Positions 45,881-56,200 of a stretch of 64,000 nucleotides of DNA are shown piece by piece (the stretch's first letter is position 1; the number at the start of each line of letters is the position of its first letter). The notes beneath the pieces are model-generated. The model worked only from the letters and a program-made list of their open reading frames with translations. It made no database searches and had not been told where the DNA came from. The position numbers and the translations under genes were made by a program. The stretch lies in NCBI RefSeq assembly GCF_014205845.1, contig NZ_JACHCR010000021.1, positions 73,412 to 137,411 on the forward strand. Reading direction: 5' to 3'. Source of the stretch: Mucilaginibacter cryoferens. GTDB lineage: Bacteria > Bacteroidota > Bacteroidia > Sphingobacteriales > Sphingobacteriaceae.

Positions 45881-45913
45881 GGCTATCCGAAATTTGTTCG
45901 GGTAGCCTTTTTT
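45881..45913 (+). terminator. Intrinsic terminator after the VioB-like gene
   Basis: GGCTATCCGAA (45881-45891) pairs with TTCGGGTAGCC (45897-45907) with one T-G wobble and a 5-nt loop, followed by six T. Located 30 bp after the stop codon. Confidence 0.85.
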
Positions 45914-45973
45914 ATGACCCTATTGATTTTAATACAGGGTATCACTATCTAATTGCCAAGTCATACAGCTTTT

Positions 45974-46303
45974 TTACCACTCCTCGCGCCACTCTTCTGT
46001 TACATCGCCATCATAAAACAGACCAGCTGCTTCGGCTGCTTTTTGGATATAGGCGGCCAGATCTTCCCGCTCTGTGGTCTCAATAAAATAATCGTGATCC
46101 ATATTTAGCTGATCGAACGCCTTTACAGCCGTTTCTATGGCTTTCCACATGGCATATTCGTTGGTGGCCACCTGTAAGGCAGACAGGTAGTTATCAATTA
46201 GTTTATCGCTTTCGGCTATGGCTTCTTCGGTATAAAAATCGCTGCCATCATCTAATTGGGCTTTCCATTCTATTGTTGGTCGTGGGGTATGTATAGGGTT
46301 CAT
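45974..46303 (-). CDS. Hypothetical acidic protein, 109 residues
   Basis: A soluble, strongly acidic helical protein (WKAQLDDGSDFYTEEAIAES, then DKLIDNYLSALQVATNEYAM and the tail GDVTEEWREEW). Convergent with the VioB-like gene. I do not recognise a family. Codon use resembles its core neighbours. Confidence 0.65.
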   Translation of the reverse strand: MNPIHTPRPTIEWKAQLDDGSDFYTEEAIAESDKLIDNYLSALQVATNEYAMWKAIETAVKAFDQLNMDHDYFIETTEREDLAAYIQKAAEAAGLFYDGDVTEEWREEW

Positions 46304-46447
46304 AAGGCACAGTACTTTGCTTGTCTAAGGTAGTTGAAAGACAGTACTTATGCAATAGATCAATTAGAGCAGGGATAGAAGGATTAAGGAGCAAGAACAG
46401 CAGGAGTAGACGCAATTGTTTATCATCCTTGAACTGTAAAACTAACT

Positions 46448-46560
46448 CCCGCGAGGTTAGCGCAGCGTAACTCGTGGGTAAGCTTCCAGCTTACATAAAA
46501 TAATAATAAAGGGCAGCTGAAAGCTGCAACCATATTGCCAACGACCTACAAGTTGGCGGA
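46448..46560. repeat. Multi-hairpin dispersed repeat (second copy of the 18568 type)
   Basis: Opens with CCCGCGAGGTTAGCGCAG as at 18568, then three short hairpins in a row: GTAAGCT-TCC-AGCTTAC, GCAGCT-GAA-AGCTGC and GCCAAC-GACCTACAA-GTTGGC. The first two have the 3-nt loop seen in the tandem array at 18693-19340. Confidence 0.7.
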
Positions 46561-46603
46561 AAGTAGTGCTTCGTACCTACCCATGATATGTTAAAAAACG
46601 TTT

Positions 46604-46706
46604 GTCATTCTGGTACGAAGAATCTATTATCCACCATGCTTCTTCGCCCTGTACAGTATACGAATAGATCCCTCGTACCTCAGGATTACAAAGCTGAAAC
46701 AATGTC
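46604..46706. repeat. Dispersed repeat, GTCATTCTGGTACGAAG type
   Basis: Begins GTCATTCTGGTACGAAGAATC and returns with GATCCCTCGTACCTCAGGAT, an imperfect complement. Related to 17058-17148. Confidence 0.5.
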
Positions 46707-46730
46707 ATCCCCTTCAGAGTCCACGGCTCT

Positions 46731-47783
46731 TCAGCCTTTACTCACCGTAAAAACATCACAAGGCACACAATCATCACCGGTAACGGTATAATAAACACCG
46801 GTAAGCGATAACGTGTTATTTACCCGTTCTATGGTGATATTTAAGAAGCCATGCAGGGTATCCTCGTGTTGTTCCAGGGTTATGCCCTCTATTGGTAAGG
46901 GTTCAAAACGCCCGTCGGCTAGTTGGGCTATGCCGTGCAGCTCATCAAAGCCACCAGCGCCCGATACGATGTAGGGGATCACAGCACCGTCGTTATCGGC
47001 TTTATGAAAGCGCTGGTAATTATGTACATGACCGCTAAAAACAATGTCGGGCTTTACGCCTGTTGCTTCAAAAGCGCTTTCGAGCATTTTTATCATCGGC
47101 AGGCTTGCACCATGATTGATATCTGCCGAGTATGGCGCATGATGCAAACAAACAATAAGCATTTTATCTTTCGGCGCCGCTATCAGTTCTTCCCTAAACC
47201 AGGTTTCCTGCTCTGGGGTAACTATGCCAAATTTGGGCACATTGGTATGCAGCCCAATAATGGTAACCAGCGGGGTTTCTAAAGTCCAGTAAATATTGGG
47301 TTGTACCATGCTTTTCCGGTTGCTTTTTCCGCTAAAAACAACTTTTTGAGGAGTAGCGGAGCAAAACACCGTTTTAAAAGCGTCGAGGCTTTGGTAAGGC
47401 ACGGCACTGTTTGGATTTACATCGCTATCGTGGTTACCCGCTATGGCAAAAATAGGACCGGGGTATTGTTCAAACGGTGTAAAAAATTGCGACTCATATT
47501 GCGTTGCTTCCCCGTGGTGATATACCACATCGCCCAGGTGATACAGAAAGCTTCCCTCCTTTTGGGCCGCCATCTGCCTAACAATGTTTTCCCGGGCTTC
47601 GGGATGCAGTACCCCACCGGTATCGCCAGCTATGTGAAAGCTCATCCTGTCGGGATCTGTTCCGGGCAGTATATTATCCAGGCGCAGGTGGTATGGATAT
47701 TGGCCGGTAGCGCCGGGCAGGGGTAAAAATTTATAATTATCGTCGGGTTGATCTTTTTTTAAAACGGGTATTCTATAATTCAT
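46731..47783 (-). CDS. Calcineurin-like metallophosphoesterase
   Basis: A 350-residue cytoplasmic enzyme with the binuclear-metal motifs in order: AGDTGG (Asp54, where the usual GDxH histidine is replaced by glycine), HLGDVVYHHGE (Asp85), AIAGNHDSD (Asn117, His118), CLHHAPY and SGHVHNYQRF. Substrate unknown. Its ATG shares one base with the stop codon of the universal stress gene (TAATG), so the two are translationally coupled in the Pit-Usp-phosphoesterase operon, suggesting a link to phosphate metabolism (inference). Confidence 0.9.
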   Translation of the reverse strand: MNYRIPVLKKDQPDDNYKFLPLPGATGQYPYHLRLDNILPGTDPDRMSFHIAGDTGGVLHPEARENIVRQMAAQKEGSFLYHLGDVVYHHGEATQYESQFFTPFEQYPGPIFAIAGNHDSDVNPNSAVPYQSLDAFKTVFCSATPQKVVFSGKSNRKSMVQPNIYWTLETPLVTIIGLHTNVPKFGIVTPEQETWFREELIAAPKDKMLIVCLHHAPYSADINHGASLPMIKMLESAFEATGVKPDIVFSGHVHNYQRFHKADNDGAVIPYIVSGAGGFDELHGIAQLADGRFEPLPIEGITLEQHEDTLHGFLNITIERVNNTLSLTGVYYTVTGDDCVPCDVFTVSKG

Positions 47784-48604
47784 TATTCGTGCAGTACCAG
47801 GATTGCCTTAACAGATCTGTTCATGATCTGGTTAACCGTGCTGCGGTTAAAAAGGCGATAAATAATATTGTGATGATGCTTAACCAGGCACAAGATATCA
47901 GTTTCATTGTTCTCAATAAAATCCATTATACCACTTAATGGGCTACTATCTTTCAAGTAATTGAAATTGAGCATAGTATGAGGTAGTAATTCTTTTAGCT
48001 TTGCCTCCCCTGTTTGTATATGCCGGGCATCTGGTTTATCTTCCACATACAAAACCTGCATTTGGCTGGATTGAAAAGCCTTAATCATTTCGTTAAGGGC
48101 ATTTACGTCTGTAGCAGACAATTTTGTTTCGTAATCTGTAGCCAGGGTAATAAACGGCACATCCGGAAACCTGCTTTCTAACGGAATAATAAGCGTAGGG
48201 CTCTTCACTTTAGTAACCATCATGCTGGCGTTGCTGCCCACAATACCGCTAAGACCGGTAGCCCCTGTAACGCCCATTACCAGCAGTTCTACCGGGTTGC
48301 TATCAATATGTTTTGTTATCACGGCTTTTAAAAAGCCTACATCGCAAAGCGTGGTTACAGGTACATGTTTAAAAGCGTCTTTATCGGTATAAGTAGCTGC
48401 CCAGGCATTTAAAGCTTCGCGCTTATTGCGATAATAATCCTCAATAAAAATAGCGTTGTAGATACTGTTATTGATACCCTCTGTTGGGTGAATGGCGTGT
48501 ATAGCGCATACCTCCAACTTTAGCAACACAGCAAGCGCCATGGCATATTCCATCGCGTTAGCAGCGCTTGGCGAAAAATCGGTTGCAACCAATATCTGTT
48601 TCAT
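47783..48604 (-). CDS. Universal stress protein, tandem UspA domains
   Basis: A 273-residue protein of two Usp folds. The first opens QILVATDFSPSAANAMEYAM and carries the ATP-loop-like text VMGVTGATGLSGIVGSNA; the second is less conserved (VPFITLATDYETKLSATDVN, ending SVKAILVLHE). The G-2x-G-9x-G-S pattern in the first half suggests nucleotide binding. It lies between the Pit transporter (20 bp) and the phosphoesterase (1-nt overlap). Confidence 0.92.
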   Translation of the reverse strand: MKQILVATDFSPSAANAMEYAMALAVLLKLEVCAIHAIHPTEGINNSIYNAIFIEDYYRNKREALNAWAATYTDKDAFKHVPVTTLCDVGFLKAVITKHIDSNPVELLVMGVTGATGLSGIVGSNASMMVTKVKSPTLIIPLESRFPDVPFITLATDYETKLSATDVNALNEMIKAFQSSQMQVLYVEDKPDARHIQTGEAKLKELLPHTMLNFNYLKDSSPLSGIMDFIENNETDILCLVKHHHNIIYRLFNRSTVNQIMNRSVKAILVLHE

Positions 48605-48624
48605 TTTTTTGGAGCGTTAGAAAT

Positions 48625-50058
48625 TTATATAAACAAATGAAATAACATAAACAGCAACAGTGCTAATATAATAGCAACCGGCAAAGTAAGCACCCAGGCA
48701 AGGGCTATATTTTTTAAGGTTTTATTATTGAGGTTACCCTTACCCCCCGAAGCTACCATAGCCCCGGCAATACCGCTCGATAATACATGGGTGGTGCTCA
48801 CCGGCAGGCCAAAAAAGGTACTTAAACCAATGGTAGAGGCCGCTACAATTTCGGAAGTAGCGCCTTGTGCATAGTTCAGATGTTCGTTGCCTATCTTTTC
48901 GCCAATGGTTACCACAATCCTTTTCCAGCCTATCATGGTACCCAGCCCAAGCGCAATGGAGATGGTGGCTATTACCCATATAGGCGCATAGTCTGTTACA
49001 TGTTCCAGCTCGGTAACGGCATCGGTGAGGGTATCTTTATCAGCACCTGCCAGGGCTATTTGTTTATCTTTGAGTAGTAGCCTGATATCTTTTATCACGC
49101 CCTCTACCTGCTTACGGTATTTATAAGTTTTGGCCACTTCCTTTTCGTTCTTTTCGGCAAGGGAGGTTTTGGCATTATCAATGACTGCCACAAACGCAGT
49201 TAGCTCCTGCTTTTTATCGGCATGGCTGTTAAGTATTTTACTAACTACCTGCTCGGTTTGGTTTAACGCGGCCGTTACCCTGCTGTTTGAAATAGAATGA
49301 TTAACGGCGAAACGAGCCGGCATAAAGGCAATCAATATCAGCATAAAAAGACCTACGCCTTTTTGCCCATCATTACTGCCGTGAAAAAAGCTAACCAATG
49401 TACAGGTGGTGATCAGCAGCAGCCGGATATGGATAGGTGGCCGGTCGTTTTCGCCCGAAGGGATATGGAACAATGCATGCGATTTGGTTACGTGCTTTAA
49501 AAACAACATGAGTAACGCCGCTACACCAAAACCAATAATTGGCGACAAAATAAGCGACGAGCCTATCTCCCCTACCTTATCCCAGTTTACGCCTGGCCCC
49601 TTATAGTACAACGTAAAAGCAAGCCCCGCGCCTATCATAGCGCCTATCATGGTATGCGAGCTGGAGCAAGGGATACCCAGGTACCAGGTACCCAAATTCC
49701 AGATGATGGAGGCCAGCAATACCGATAGTACCAGGCAGGCCCCTACGCTAACAGGCAGCGTCATTAACTTATCTAAGGGCACCAGTTTTAAAATACCCAT
49801 GGCAACGGTTACGCCACCCAGCATTACACCCAAAAAATTCCAGGTGCCAGACCACGGTATAGCATAAACAGGTTTTAAAGCTTTGGTATAAATTACGGTG
49901 GCCACCGCGTTGGCGGTATCGTGGAAACCGTTTACAAATTCGAAGCCGATAACTGCCAGGATACACAGGAAGAAAACGGCCAGCAAATAGCCACTCAAAT
50001 CCACCTGGCCTATTAGGGGAAGTATTACTGCGCTCATTGATAGATGCATATCCATCAA
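48625..50058 (-). CDS. pit: Inorganic phosphate transporter, Pit family
   Basis: A 477-residue inner-membrane carrier with the duplicated signatures GFHDTANAVATVIYTKAL (44-61) and FFHGSNDGQKGVG (225-236) that bind phosphate and cation. Between the halves is a soluble insert (about 255-345, NQTEQVVSKILNSHADKKQE onwards) predicted helical. The C-terminal half repeats the fold with GLPVSTTHVLSSGIAGAM. First gene of a three-gene operon with a universal stress protein and a phosphoesterase. The start could also be Met3 or Met7. Confidence 0.94.
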   Translation of the reverse strand: MMDMHLSMSAVILPLIGQVDLSGYLLAVFFLCILAVIGFEFVNGFHDTANAVATVIYTKALKPVYAIPWSGTWNFLGVMLGGVTVAMGILKLVPLDKLMTLPVSVGACLVLSVLLASIIWNLGTWYLGIPCSSSHTMIGAMIGAGLAFTLYYKGPGVNWDKVGEIGSSLILSPIIGFGVAALLMLFLKHVTKSHALFHIPSGENDRPPIHIRLLLITTCTLVSFFHGSNDGQKGVGLFMLILIAFMPARFAVNHSISNSRVTAALNQTEQVVSKILNSHADKKQELTAFVAVIDNAKTSLAEKNEKEVAKTYKYRKQVEGVIKDIRLLLKDKQIALAGADKDTLTDAVTELEHVTDYAPIWVIATISIALGLGTMIGWKRIVVTIGEKIGNEHLNYAQGATSEIVAASTIGLSTFFGLPVSTTHVLSSGIAGAMVASGGKGNLNNKTLKNIALAWVLTLPVAIILALLLFMLFHLFI

Positions 50059-50105
50059 ATAACGCCTTTACAGGTTGCCTTAAAGCAACCTAATTGTTAA
50101 GATAT

Positions 50106-50361
50106 TGTTGTATTGTTATTTATTTAGAAATGTTGGGGTTACATGGAGAGGGGGTTTTAAACCCTCGTACTTTCTGTCCCCGCGGGGTCTCTCTCTGTCC
50201 CCGCGGGGTCTCTCGGAGAGGACCCTGCGGTTGCACAGTGTATGTCGTAATCCCAAAGCGGCGTTTATGCGAGATGTAGACCCTCAGGGTCCTCTCCGAG
50301 AGACCCTGAGGACACGGATGTGTTGTATTGTTATTTATTTAGAAATGTTGGGGTTACATGG
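50106..50361. repeat. 41-bp direct repeats flanking a hairpin-rich insert
   Basis: The 41-bp text starting TGTTGTATTGTTATTTATTT is identical at 50106-50146 and 50321-50361. Between them are a doubled CTGTCCCCGCGGGGTCTCTC word, a 20-bp perfect inverted pair (GGTCTCTCGGAGAGGACCCT at 50207-50226, complement at 50286-50305) and an inner hairpin CCTCAGGGTC / GACCCTGAGG. The structure fills the 361-bp gap after the Pit start. Confidence 0.85.
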
Positions 50362-50419
50362 TGAAGAGATGTATAAATTTGAAATAACAATATAGGCAAC
50401 CCGTAATTCAATATTTCAT

Positions 50420-50851
50420 ATGAACGTGCAAGAACAAATCAAAAAGTACATTACCAGCCAACCAGAACCAAAGCTTAATGACATGAACCAGTTGCACATG
50501 CTCGCGCTTGAAGTGTTACCAGGGTGTAAATTATGGTTCGATGATGGTAAAAACAGTGAAGATAAGATTGTTAGTAACCCTACTATAGGCTATGGATTTC
50601 AAACAATAAAATATGCCGATGGAAAAACCAGGGAGTTTTTTCAAATTGGTATGAGCGCAAACAAAACCGGGATCTCTATTTATATTATAGGGATCAAGGA
50701 TAAGACATACTTAGCCCAAACCTATGGAAAAGAACTAGGCAAGGCGAGTGTGACCGGGTATTGCATTAAGTTCAATAAATTAAAGGATATAAACATTAAT
50801 ATACTTGAAGCGGCCATACGATACGGGGTTGAGGTTACCAGTGAAAATTAA
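50420..50851 (+). CDS. DUF1801-like protein
   Basis: A 143-residue soluble protein; MLALEVLPGCKLWFDDGKNS, TIGYGFQTIKYADGKTREFFQIGMS and GISIYIIGIKDKTYLAQTYG fit the YdhG-like DUF1801 fold. Unknown function. It stands alone, convergent with the DoxX gene. Confidence 0.75.
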   Translation: MNVQEQIKKYITSQPEPKLNDMNQLHMLALEVLPGCKLWFDDGKNSEDKIVSNPTIGYGFQTIKYADGKTREFFQIGMSANKTGISIYIIGIKDKTYLAQTYGKELGKASVTGYCIKFNKLKDININILEAAIRYGVEVTSEN

Positions 50852-50886
50852 ATTTCAAACGCAGGCAATACCATCTACCCAAATGG

Positions 50887-51273
50887 TTAAACCCTGGTGC
50901 TCTTCCACGCCCAGTAAACCAACACAGGCTGAAACAGTAATCTTATAAACCGTTTCTTATCGGTATTTAAGCCGAAAGCGCTTCTTTTATGCTGATACTG
51001 GGAAATATTACCGGGGAAAACACCCACAAAAAATGCAGCCGCTATTTTCCCGGTTGCATCCCGGCATTTTTCTGGCGCAAAAGCCAAAGCACTCCCCAAA
51101 GCAATTTCGGCAATGCCCGAATATATAACCGTATCATCCTTTTTTAAGGGCACCCAATCTGGCACCTGGGCTTGAAAATCTTTCCGTTTAGTTGTAAGAT
51201 GGGTGATACCCGCCAATATCAAACCTGCACCTAATAGCATCCTGGCAGCTGTTTTTATGTTTTCTTCGTTCAC
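50887..51273 (-). CDS. DoxX-family membrane protein
   Basis: A 128-residue protein with four hydrophobic segments. AARMLLGAGLILAGITHLT at the N-terminus and GIAEIALGSALAFAP are DoxX-type text, and PGNISQYQHKRSAFGLNTDKKRFIRLLFQPVLVYWAW closes it. Physiological role unknown. It reads divergently from the small membrane gene before the efflux operon. Confidence 0.85.
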   Translation of the reverse strand: MNEENIKTAARMLLGAGLILAGITHLTTKRKDFQAQVPDWVPLKKDDTVIYSGIAEIALGSALAFAPEKCRDATGKIAAAFFVGVFPGNISQYQHKRSAFGLNTDKKRFIRLLFQPVLVYWAWKSTRV

Positions 51274-51409
51274 TGTTGGTAGTTTTATAAGGTGGGTTAT
51301 GCAAATACTATTCCATAAGCATTTACTCCCTTTTGCAACTTTACCGTTACATCGCCATTAACTCCTATTTTCTCATCAACTTTGTGCTTAAAGTTGCGTT
51401 ATATATCAA

Positions 51410-51778
51410 ATGCTGTTGCAAAAGATCAAATATTTTCTGTTTCTCGCTGTGATTATGCTCACTGCCAAACCCTTTATTGGGTTTAGCGCGCATGAACACA
51501 TGCAGGCAACAACAACACGCAGCATTGTAGTTAAAGCCTTTACCAAGCGCAAACAAGAGTACGCCGAAGACAGCGAATTTAATATGGCAACCGTTCAGCA
51601 ACAATTGGCCGAGCCCGTTACCACGCTGTTACTGCTTTTCTCTTTCCTGTTAGATCAGTTTTTTCCTTCAGTTTTTGCGGCTGTTAAAAATGCTGCAAAT
51701 GGCATATTGTTGGCAATACGCCTTAGCTTGTTCCCGGCCCAGCCGCGGTATCTGCTATCGGGCACCTTGCTTATTTGA
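51410..51778 (+). CDS. Small membrane protein of unknown function upstream of the efflux operon
   Basis: A 122-residue protein with an N-terminal hydrophobic segment (KYFLFLAVIMLTAKPFIGFSA, possibly a signal anchor), a charged middle (FTKRKQEYAEDSEFNMATVQQQ) and a second hydrophobic stretch (PVTTLLLLFSFLLDQFFPSVF). No known family. It precedes tolC by 110 bp on the same strand and could be part of the efflux unit. Confidence 0.65.
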   Translation: MLLQKIKYFLFLAVIMLTAKPFIGFSAHEHMQATTTRSIVVKAFTKRKQEYAEDSEFNMATVQQQLAEPVTTLLLLFSFLLDQFFPSVFAAVKNAANGILLAIRLSLFPAQPRYLLSGTLLI

Positions 51779-51888
51779 TCGTTTTCCTTTCGTGTTAACT
51801 GCTACCTGCAGTTTTATTTTGATGTACCTGCCGATACGGTAAGTGGCATCTTCTCATTTTTTTCTTAAATTTTAATCATCATCATAAG

Positions 51889-53280
51889 ATGTATCATCTT
51901 AAAAAATATGGATGCATAATCGGTTTATTGCTATTGGCAATAACCGGCCATGCCCAGCAAGCGGTAAGCCCTATCTCCTTAAAGGCTTTACTAAACCGGG
52001 TTAATGATAAAGCCCCTACGTTAATAACAGATTCTGCCGCTATTGGCATTAAACAAGCCCAGGCTGCCGAAACCCGCAGCAATTGGCTACCCAATCTTAA
52101 GCTTAATTACCAGGCCGATGTGGGTACCAATAACAATACAGCAGGCGGTTATTTTGGTTTCGGTATTATCCCATCCAACTCCAGGGGGGTACGTACAGAA
52201 AGTAATACCAACGCGGCATTAACCAATTTAGGCATTGCCGCTTTAGATTGGGAGGTTTACAATTTTGGCGCCTACAGGGCTCAAAATAAAGTAGCAGGTT
52301 CTGATATAACTGTAGAGCAAAACCAGTATCAGCAATCAAAATATCAGCTGCAGGCTTACACCATTGGCAATTACCTGCAACTATTGCGGTTACAGGATTA
52401 CCTCAGCATACAGGCCCGCAACATACAGCGTAACCAGGAGATCAGGCGGTCTATCCAGTCGCTGGCCAAAAGCGGCATAAGGCCGGGTGTTGATACCAGC
52501 ATTGCCGAGGCTGAGTTATCTAAAGCACGCCTTAACTATATCGAGCTTAATAACCAATACAAACAGGTACAGCTGCAACTATCAGCTATTAGTGGCTTGC
52601 CTTACCAGTCTATTGTACCAGATACATCGGCACAGGCAAAACTAATGGACCAGGGCAATATAGCCACCATGGGCCAGGTGGATACAAGCAATCACCCTAT
52701 CATCAATTACTATAAATCTGTTGTGCAAAACAGCCTGCAAAAAGAAAATCTGGTAAAAAAACAATACAACCCCAAAATATCGTTAGAAGCCGCCGTATGG
52801 GGCCGTGGCTCCAGCGTTGATGCTAACGATCATTTCAACAGCCTATCCAGCGGCTGGGGTTTCGATAGGAACAATTACCTGGTGGGTGTTGGCATCTCCT
52901 ATAACCTGTTCGATCTGCGCCATCGCCAGTTAAAACTGCGTACCCAAAAAGCAGCCACCCAATGTGCCGACAGGAAACTGGAAGAACAAAAGATACTGGT
53001 TGCCAACAGCGTAAACCAGGCCGATGTGGATTTAACCACCGCTCGCGAGCGCCTGTTAGAAATACCCCACCAGTTAAAGGCCGCCAATGCGGGCTACCGG
53101 CAAAAGCTATCGCTGTACAAAAGCGGCTTAACAGATATTATTGAGCTTAACGCCGCCCTCAACATCCTGTACCGTGCCGAAACAGATTATGTACAGGCCA
53201 AATACGCGTATAGTAGCGCCTTGTTCCAAAAAGCGGTGGCAGGCAACCAGGTTGGTTCAGTTTTAAACCTTTTAAATTAA
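51889..53280 (+). CDS. TolC-family outer-membrane efflux protein
   Basis: A 463-residue exported protein (signal peptide to about residue 23, ITGHAQ). Two internally similar helical-hairpin halves are visible, with typical text GIKQAQAAETRSNWLPNLKLNYQ and LAKSGIRPGVDTSIAEAELSKARLNYIELNNQYK, and in the second half KLSLYKSGLTDIIELNAALNILYRAETDY. It forms the outer-membrane channel of the RND pump encoded by the next two genes (6 bp to each). No lipobox. Confidence 0.94.
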   Translation: MYHLKKYGCIIGLLLLAITGHAQQAVSPISLKALLNRVNDKAPTLITDSAAIGIKQAQAAETRSNWLPNLKLNYQADVGTNNNTAGGYFGFGIIPSNSRGVRTESNTNAALTNLGIAALDWEVYNFGAYRAQNKVAGSDITVEQNQYQQSKYQLQAYTIGNYLQLLRLQDYLSIQARNIQRNQEIRRSIQSLAKSGIRPGVDTSIAEAELSKARLNYIELNNQYKQVQLQLSAISGLPYQSIVPDTSAQAKLMDQGNIATMGQVDTSNHPIINYYKSVVQNSLQKENLVKKQYNPKISLEAAVWGRGSSVDANDHFNSLSSGWGFDRNNYLVGVGISYNLFDLRHRQLKLRTQKAATQCADRKLEEQKILVANSVNQADVDLTTARERLLEIPHQLKAANAGYRQKLSLYKSGLTDIIELNAALNILYRAETDYVQAKYAYSSALFQKAVAGNQVGSVLNLLN

Positions 53281-53286
53281 TTTTTT

Positions 53287-56200
53287 ATGTCAATGGTCAC
53301 ATCCGCACTCAAAAGGCCCATTACCGTGGTAGTAATCACCATGAGCCTTTTAATATTTGCAGTGCTTAGTGCAATAAAAATACCCATAGATATTTTTCCG
53401 CAGTTAAACCTGCCCACTATCTATGTAATAGAATCGTACGGGGGCATGTCGCCCCAGCAAATGGAGGGTTTTTTCTCCACCCGTTTACAAGATCAGTTTT
53501 TGTATGTAAACGGCATTAAAGGCATCAGCAGTAAAAATATACAGGGCCTTACCCTTGTTAAACTGGAATTTTACGAAAGCACCAATATGGCCGAAGCCTC
53601 GGCACAGGTAGCCTTGCAGGTTAACCGGGCGCAAAGCTTTTTCCCTCCCGGTGCATTACCGCCGCAGGTGGTTAGGTTTGATGCCTCGTCGCTGCCGGTT
53701 GGGCAGCTGGTGATGGATAGTAAAACCGAAAGTCTGAAAGATATTTATGACATGGCTGCAACCCGCATCAGGCCCATGTTTTCTACCATACCGGGCTTAT
53801 CGGCCCCGCCGCCGTTTGGCTCCAACGCGCGGTCTATCATTTTAAGTGTAGACCCCAACAAGCTGCGCAGCTATAACCTTACGCCCGATGAAGTGGTTGA
53901 TGCCTTATCCAAATTTAACGTAATGTCGCCATCGGGCAACTTACGGTTGGATAATACCATTTACGTAACCACCATGAATACGCTGATTAAAAACACCGAT
54001 AATTTTGGCAGCATCCCCGTGATCACCAAAAACGGCGTACCTATTTACATGAAGGATATTGCCCGGGTGAGCGATGCTACAGATGTTACGGTAGATTATG
54101 CCCTGATAAACGGTAAGCGCTCTGTATATATCCCCGTGGTAAAAACAGCCGATGCCAGTACCTGGACCGTGGTACAAACCCTAAAAAGCAAACTGCCCGA
54201 AATGCAGAACCTGCTACCCGATGATGTAAAACTAAGCTACGAGTTTGACCAATCTGTTTTTGTGGTAAATGCCGTAAAAAGCTTAATAACCGAGGGCGGT
54301 TTAGGCGCGATATTAACCGGCTTAATGGTGCTACTTTTTCTGCGCGACTGGCGGAGCAGCTTAATTGTGGTAATCACCATCCCGGTATCTATTTTAATAG
54401 GCGTACTGCTGCTTAGTCTGTTTGGCCAAACCATCAACATCATGACGCTGAGCGGCCTGGCACTGGCCATTGGTATCCTGGTAGATCAGGCTACGGTTAC
54501 CATCGAGAACATTCACCAGCACCTGGAAATGGGTAAATCAAAAAAACTGGCTATTTATGATGCCTGCGAAGAGATCTCGTTTCCGCTGTTGTTGATATTG
54601 CTTTGTATCCTGGCGGTTTTCGCACCATCGTTTTTGATGAATGGTGTGCCAAAGGCTATGTTTTTGCCGCTATCCATGTCTATAGGTTTAACCATGATCG
54701 TATCGTACGTTATGGCGCAAACGCTGGTGCCCATACTTAGTAACTGGATGATAAAGGCCGAACAATACCAGCATTATCATCACGATGAGATACACGCTCA
54801 TGCCGGTGAAGCGCTTGATATAACAGAAGAAGGCCAGGTTAACCAACACCTGAAAGAAGAGCAGCAACACCCCGAAAACAACGACTTTTTTGAAAAGGTA
54901 AAAATGCGTTTCATGGGTATTATTACCCGCTGGATGCCGGCCAAACGCGTTATTGTACCCGTTTACCTGGTGATAGTATTGATATTGGCCGGGGTTGGCT
55001 TTGTGGTGATAGGTAAAGATATGATGCCCAAACTCAACAACGGCCAGTTTCAGATGCGCATTAAAGAGCCCGAAGGCACCCGCCTGGAACGTACTGAAGA
55101 TAAATTTAAACAGGTGCTTGCCATTATTGATAAAACAGTAAATCATCATGTAGCCATAACATCCGGCTATATAGGCCTGGTGCCCAGCAGCTTTGGCAGC
55201 AGTAACCTGTATGTATTTAATACCGGCACACACGAGGCCGTATTACAGGTAAACCTCGACGAAAAATACAAAGTGAACATGGATGAGCTGAAGGATGCCC
55301 TGCGCAAAAACATTAAACAGGAGATCCCGGAAATGACCATCAGCTTTGAGCCGATAGACATGACAGAAAAGATCATGAGCCAGGGTGCATCAACCCCTAT
55401 ACAGGTACAGGTTGCCGGTAAAAACATGCAGCAGATACAGGACCAAAGTAACAAGGTATTAGCCAAAATGAAGCAGATTCCCTACCTGCGCGATGTGGAG
55501 ATAGATCAGCCTTTGCATTTCCCGGAGGTATCTATCACGTTAGATAGGTTGAAGGTATCGCAACTTGGGTTGAACATTAAAGATGTGGCCCGCTCTGTTA
55601 CCGCCAGTACTTCATCGAGCCGTTTTACCGAGAAAAACCTTTGGCTGGATGAGCGGTCGGCCTATACCTACCAGGTGCAAGTGCAAATTCCGGAGTATGT
55701 GATGAATACAATGGATGAGCTGAAAGAGATCCCGCTGTTAAAAGGACAAAGCAGCCCTACCCTTGCCGATGTGGCCAACTTTAAAGTGAACTACGCCCCT
55801 GGCGAGTATGACCGCAGCGGCCCAAGGCGCTTTTTAACCGTGAGCGCCAACATCAACAAAATGGACTTAGGTACAGCTACCGCCGATGTGCAAAAAGCGC
55901 TGCAATCATTAGGCACGCCGCCCAAAGGACTAATAACCGAAATGAAGGGTATGAGCAGCCTGCTTACCGATACCATGAGTAGCCTGCAAAGCGGCCTGTT
56001 GTTTGCCATCCTGGTGATATTTTTATTGTTGGCAGCCAACTATCAGTCGTTTAAATTATCGTTAACGGTGCTCTCTACCGTGCCTGCGGTAATATTGGGG
56101 TCGATAACGGCCTTGCTGCTTACAGGTTCTACACTTAACCTGCAATCGTACATGGGTATGATCATGTCTACCGGGGTATCGGTAGCCAATGCCATTTTAA

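Noticed and set aside
50094..50395. Two open frames in the repeat after the Pit gene
   Set aside because: Codons are hairpin words (PRG, SLS repeats) and the 41-bp direct repeat; not coding.
54688..55233. 181-residue frame antisense to the RND permease
   Set aside because: Tyr/His-rich translation of the complement; no start context or family.
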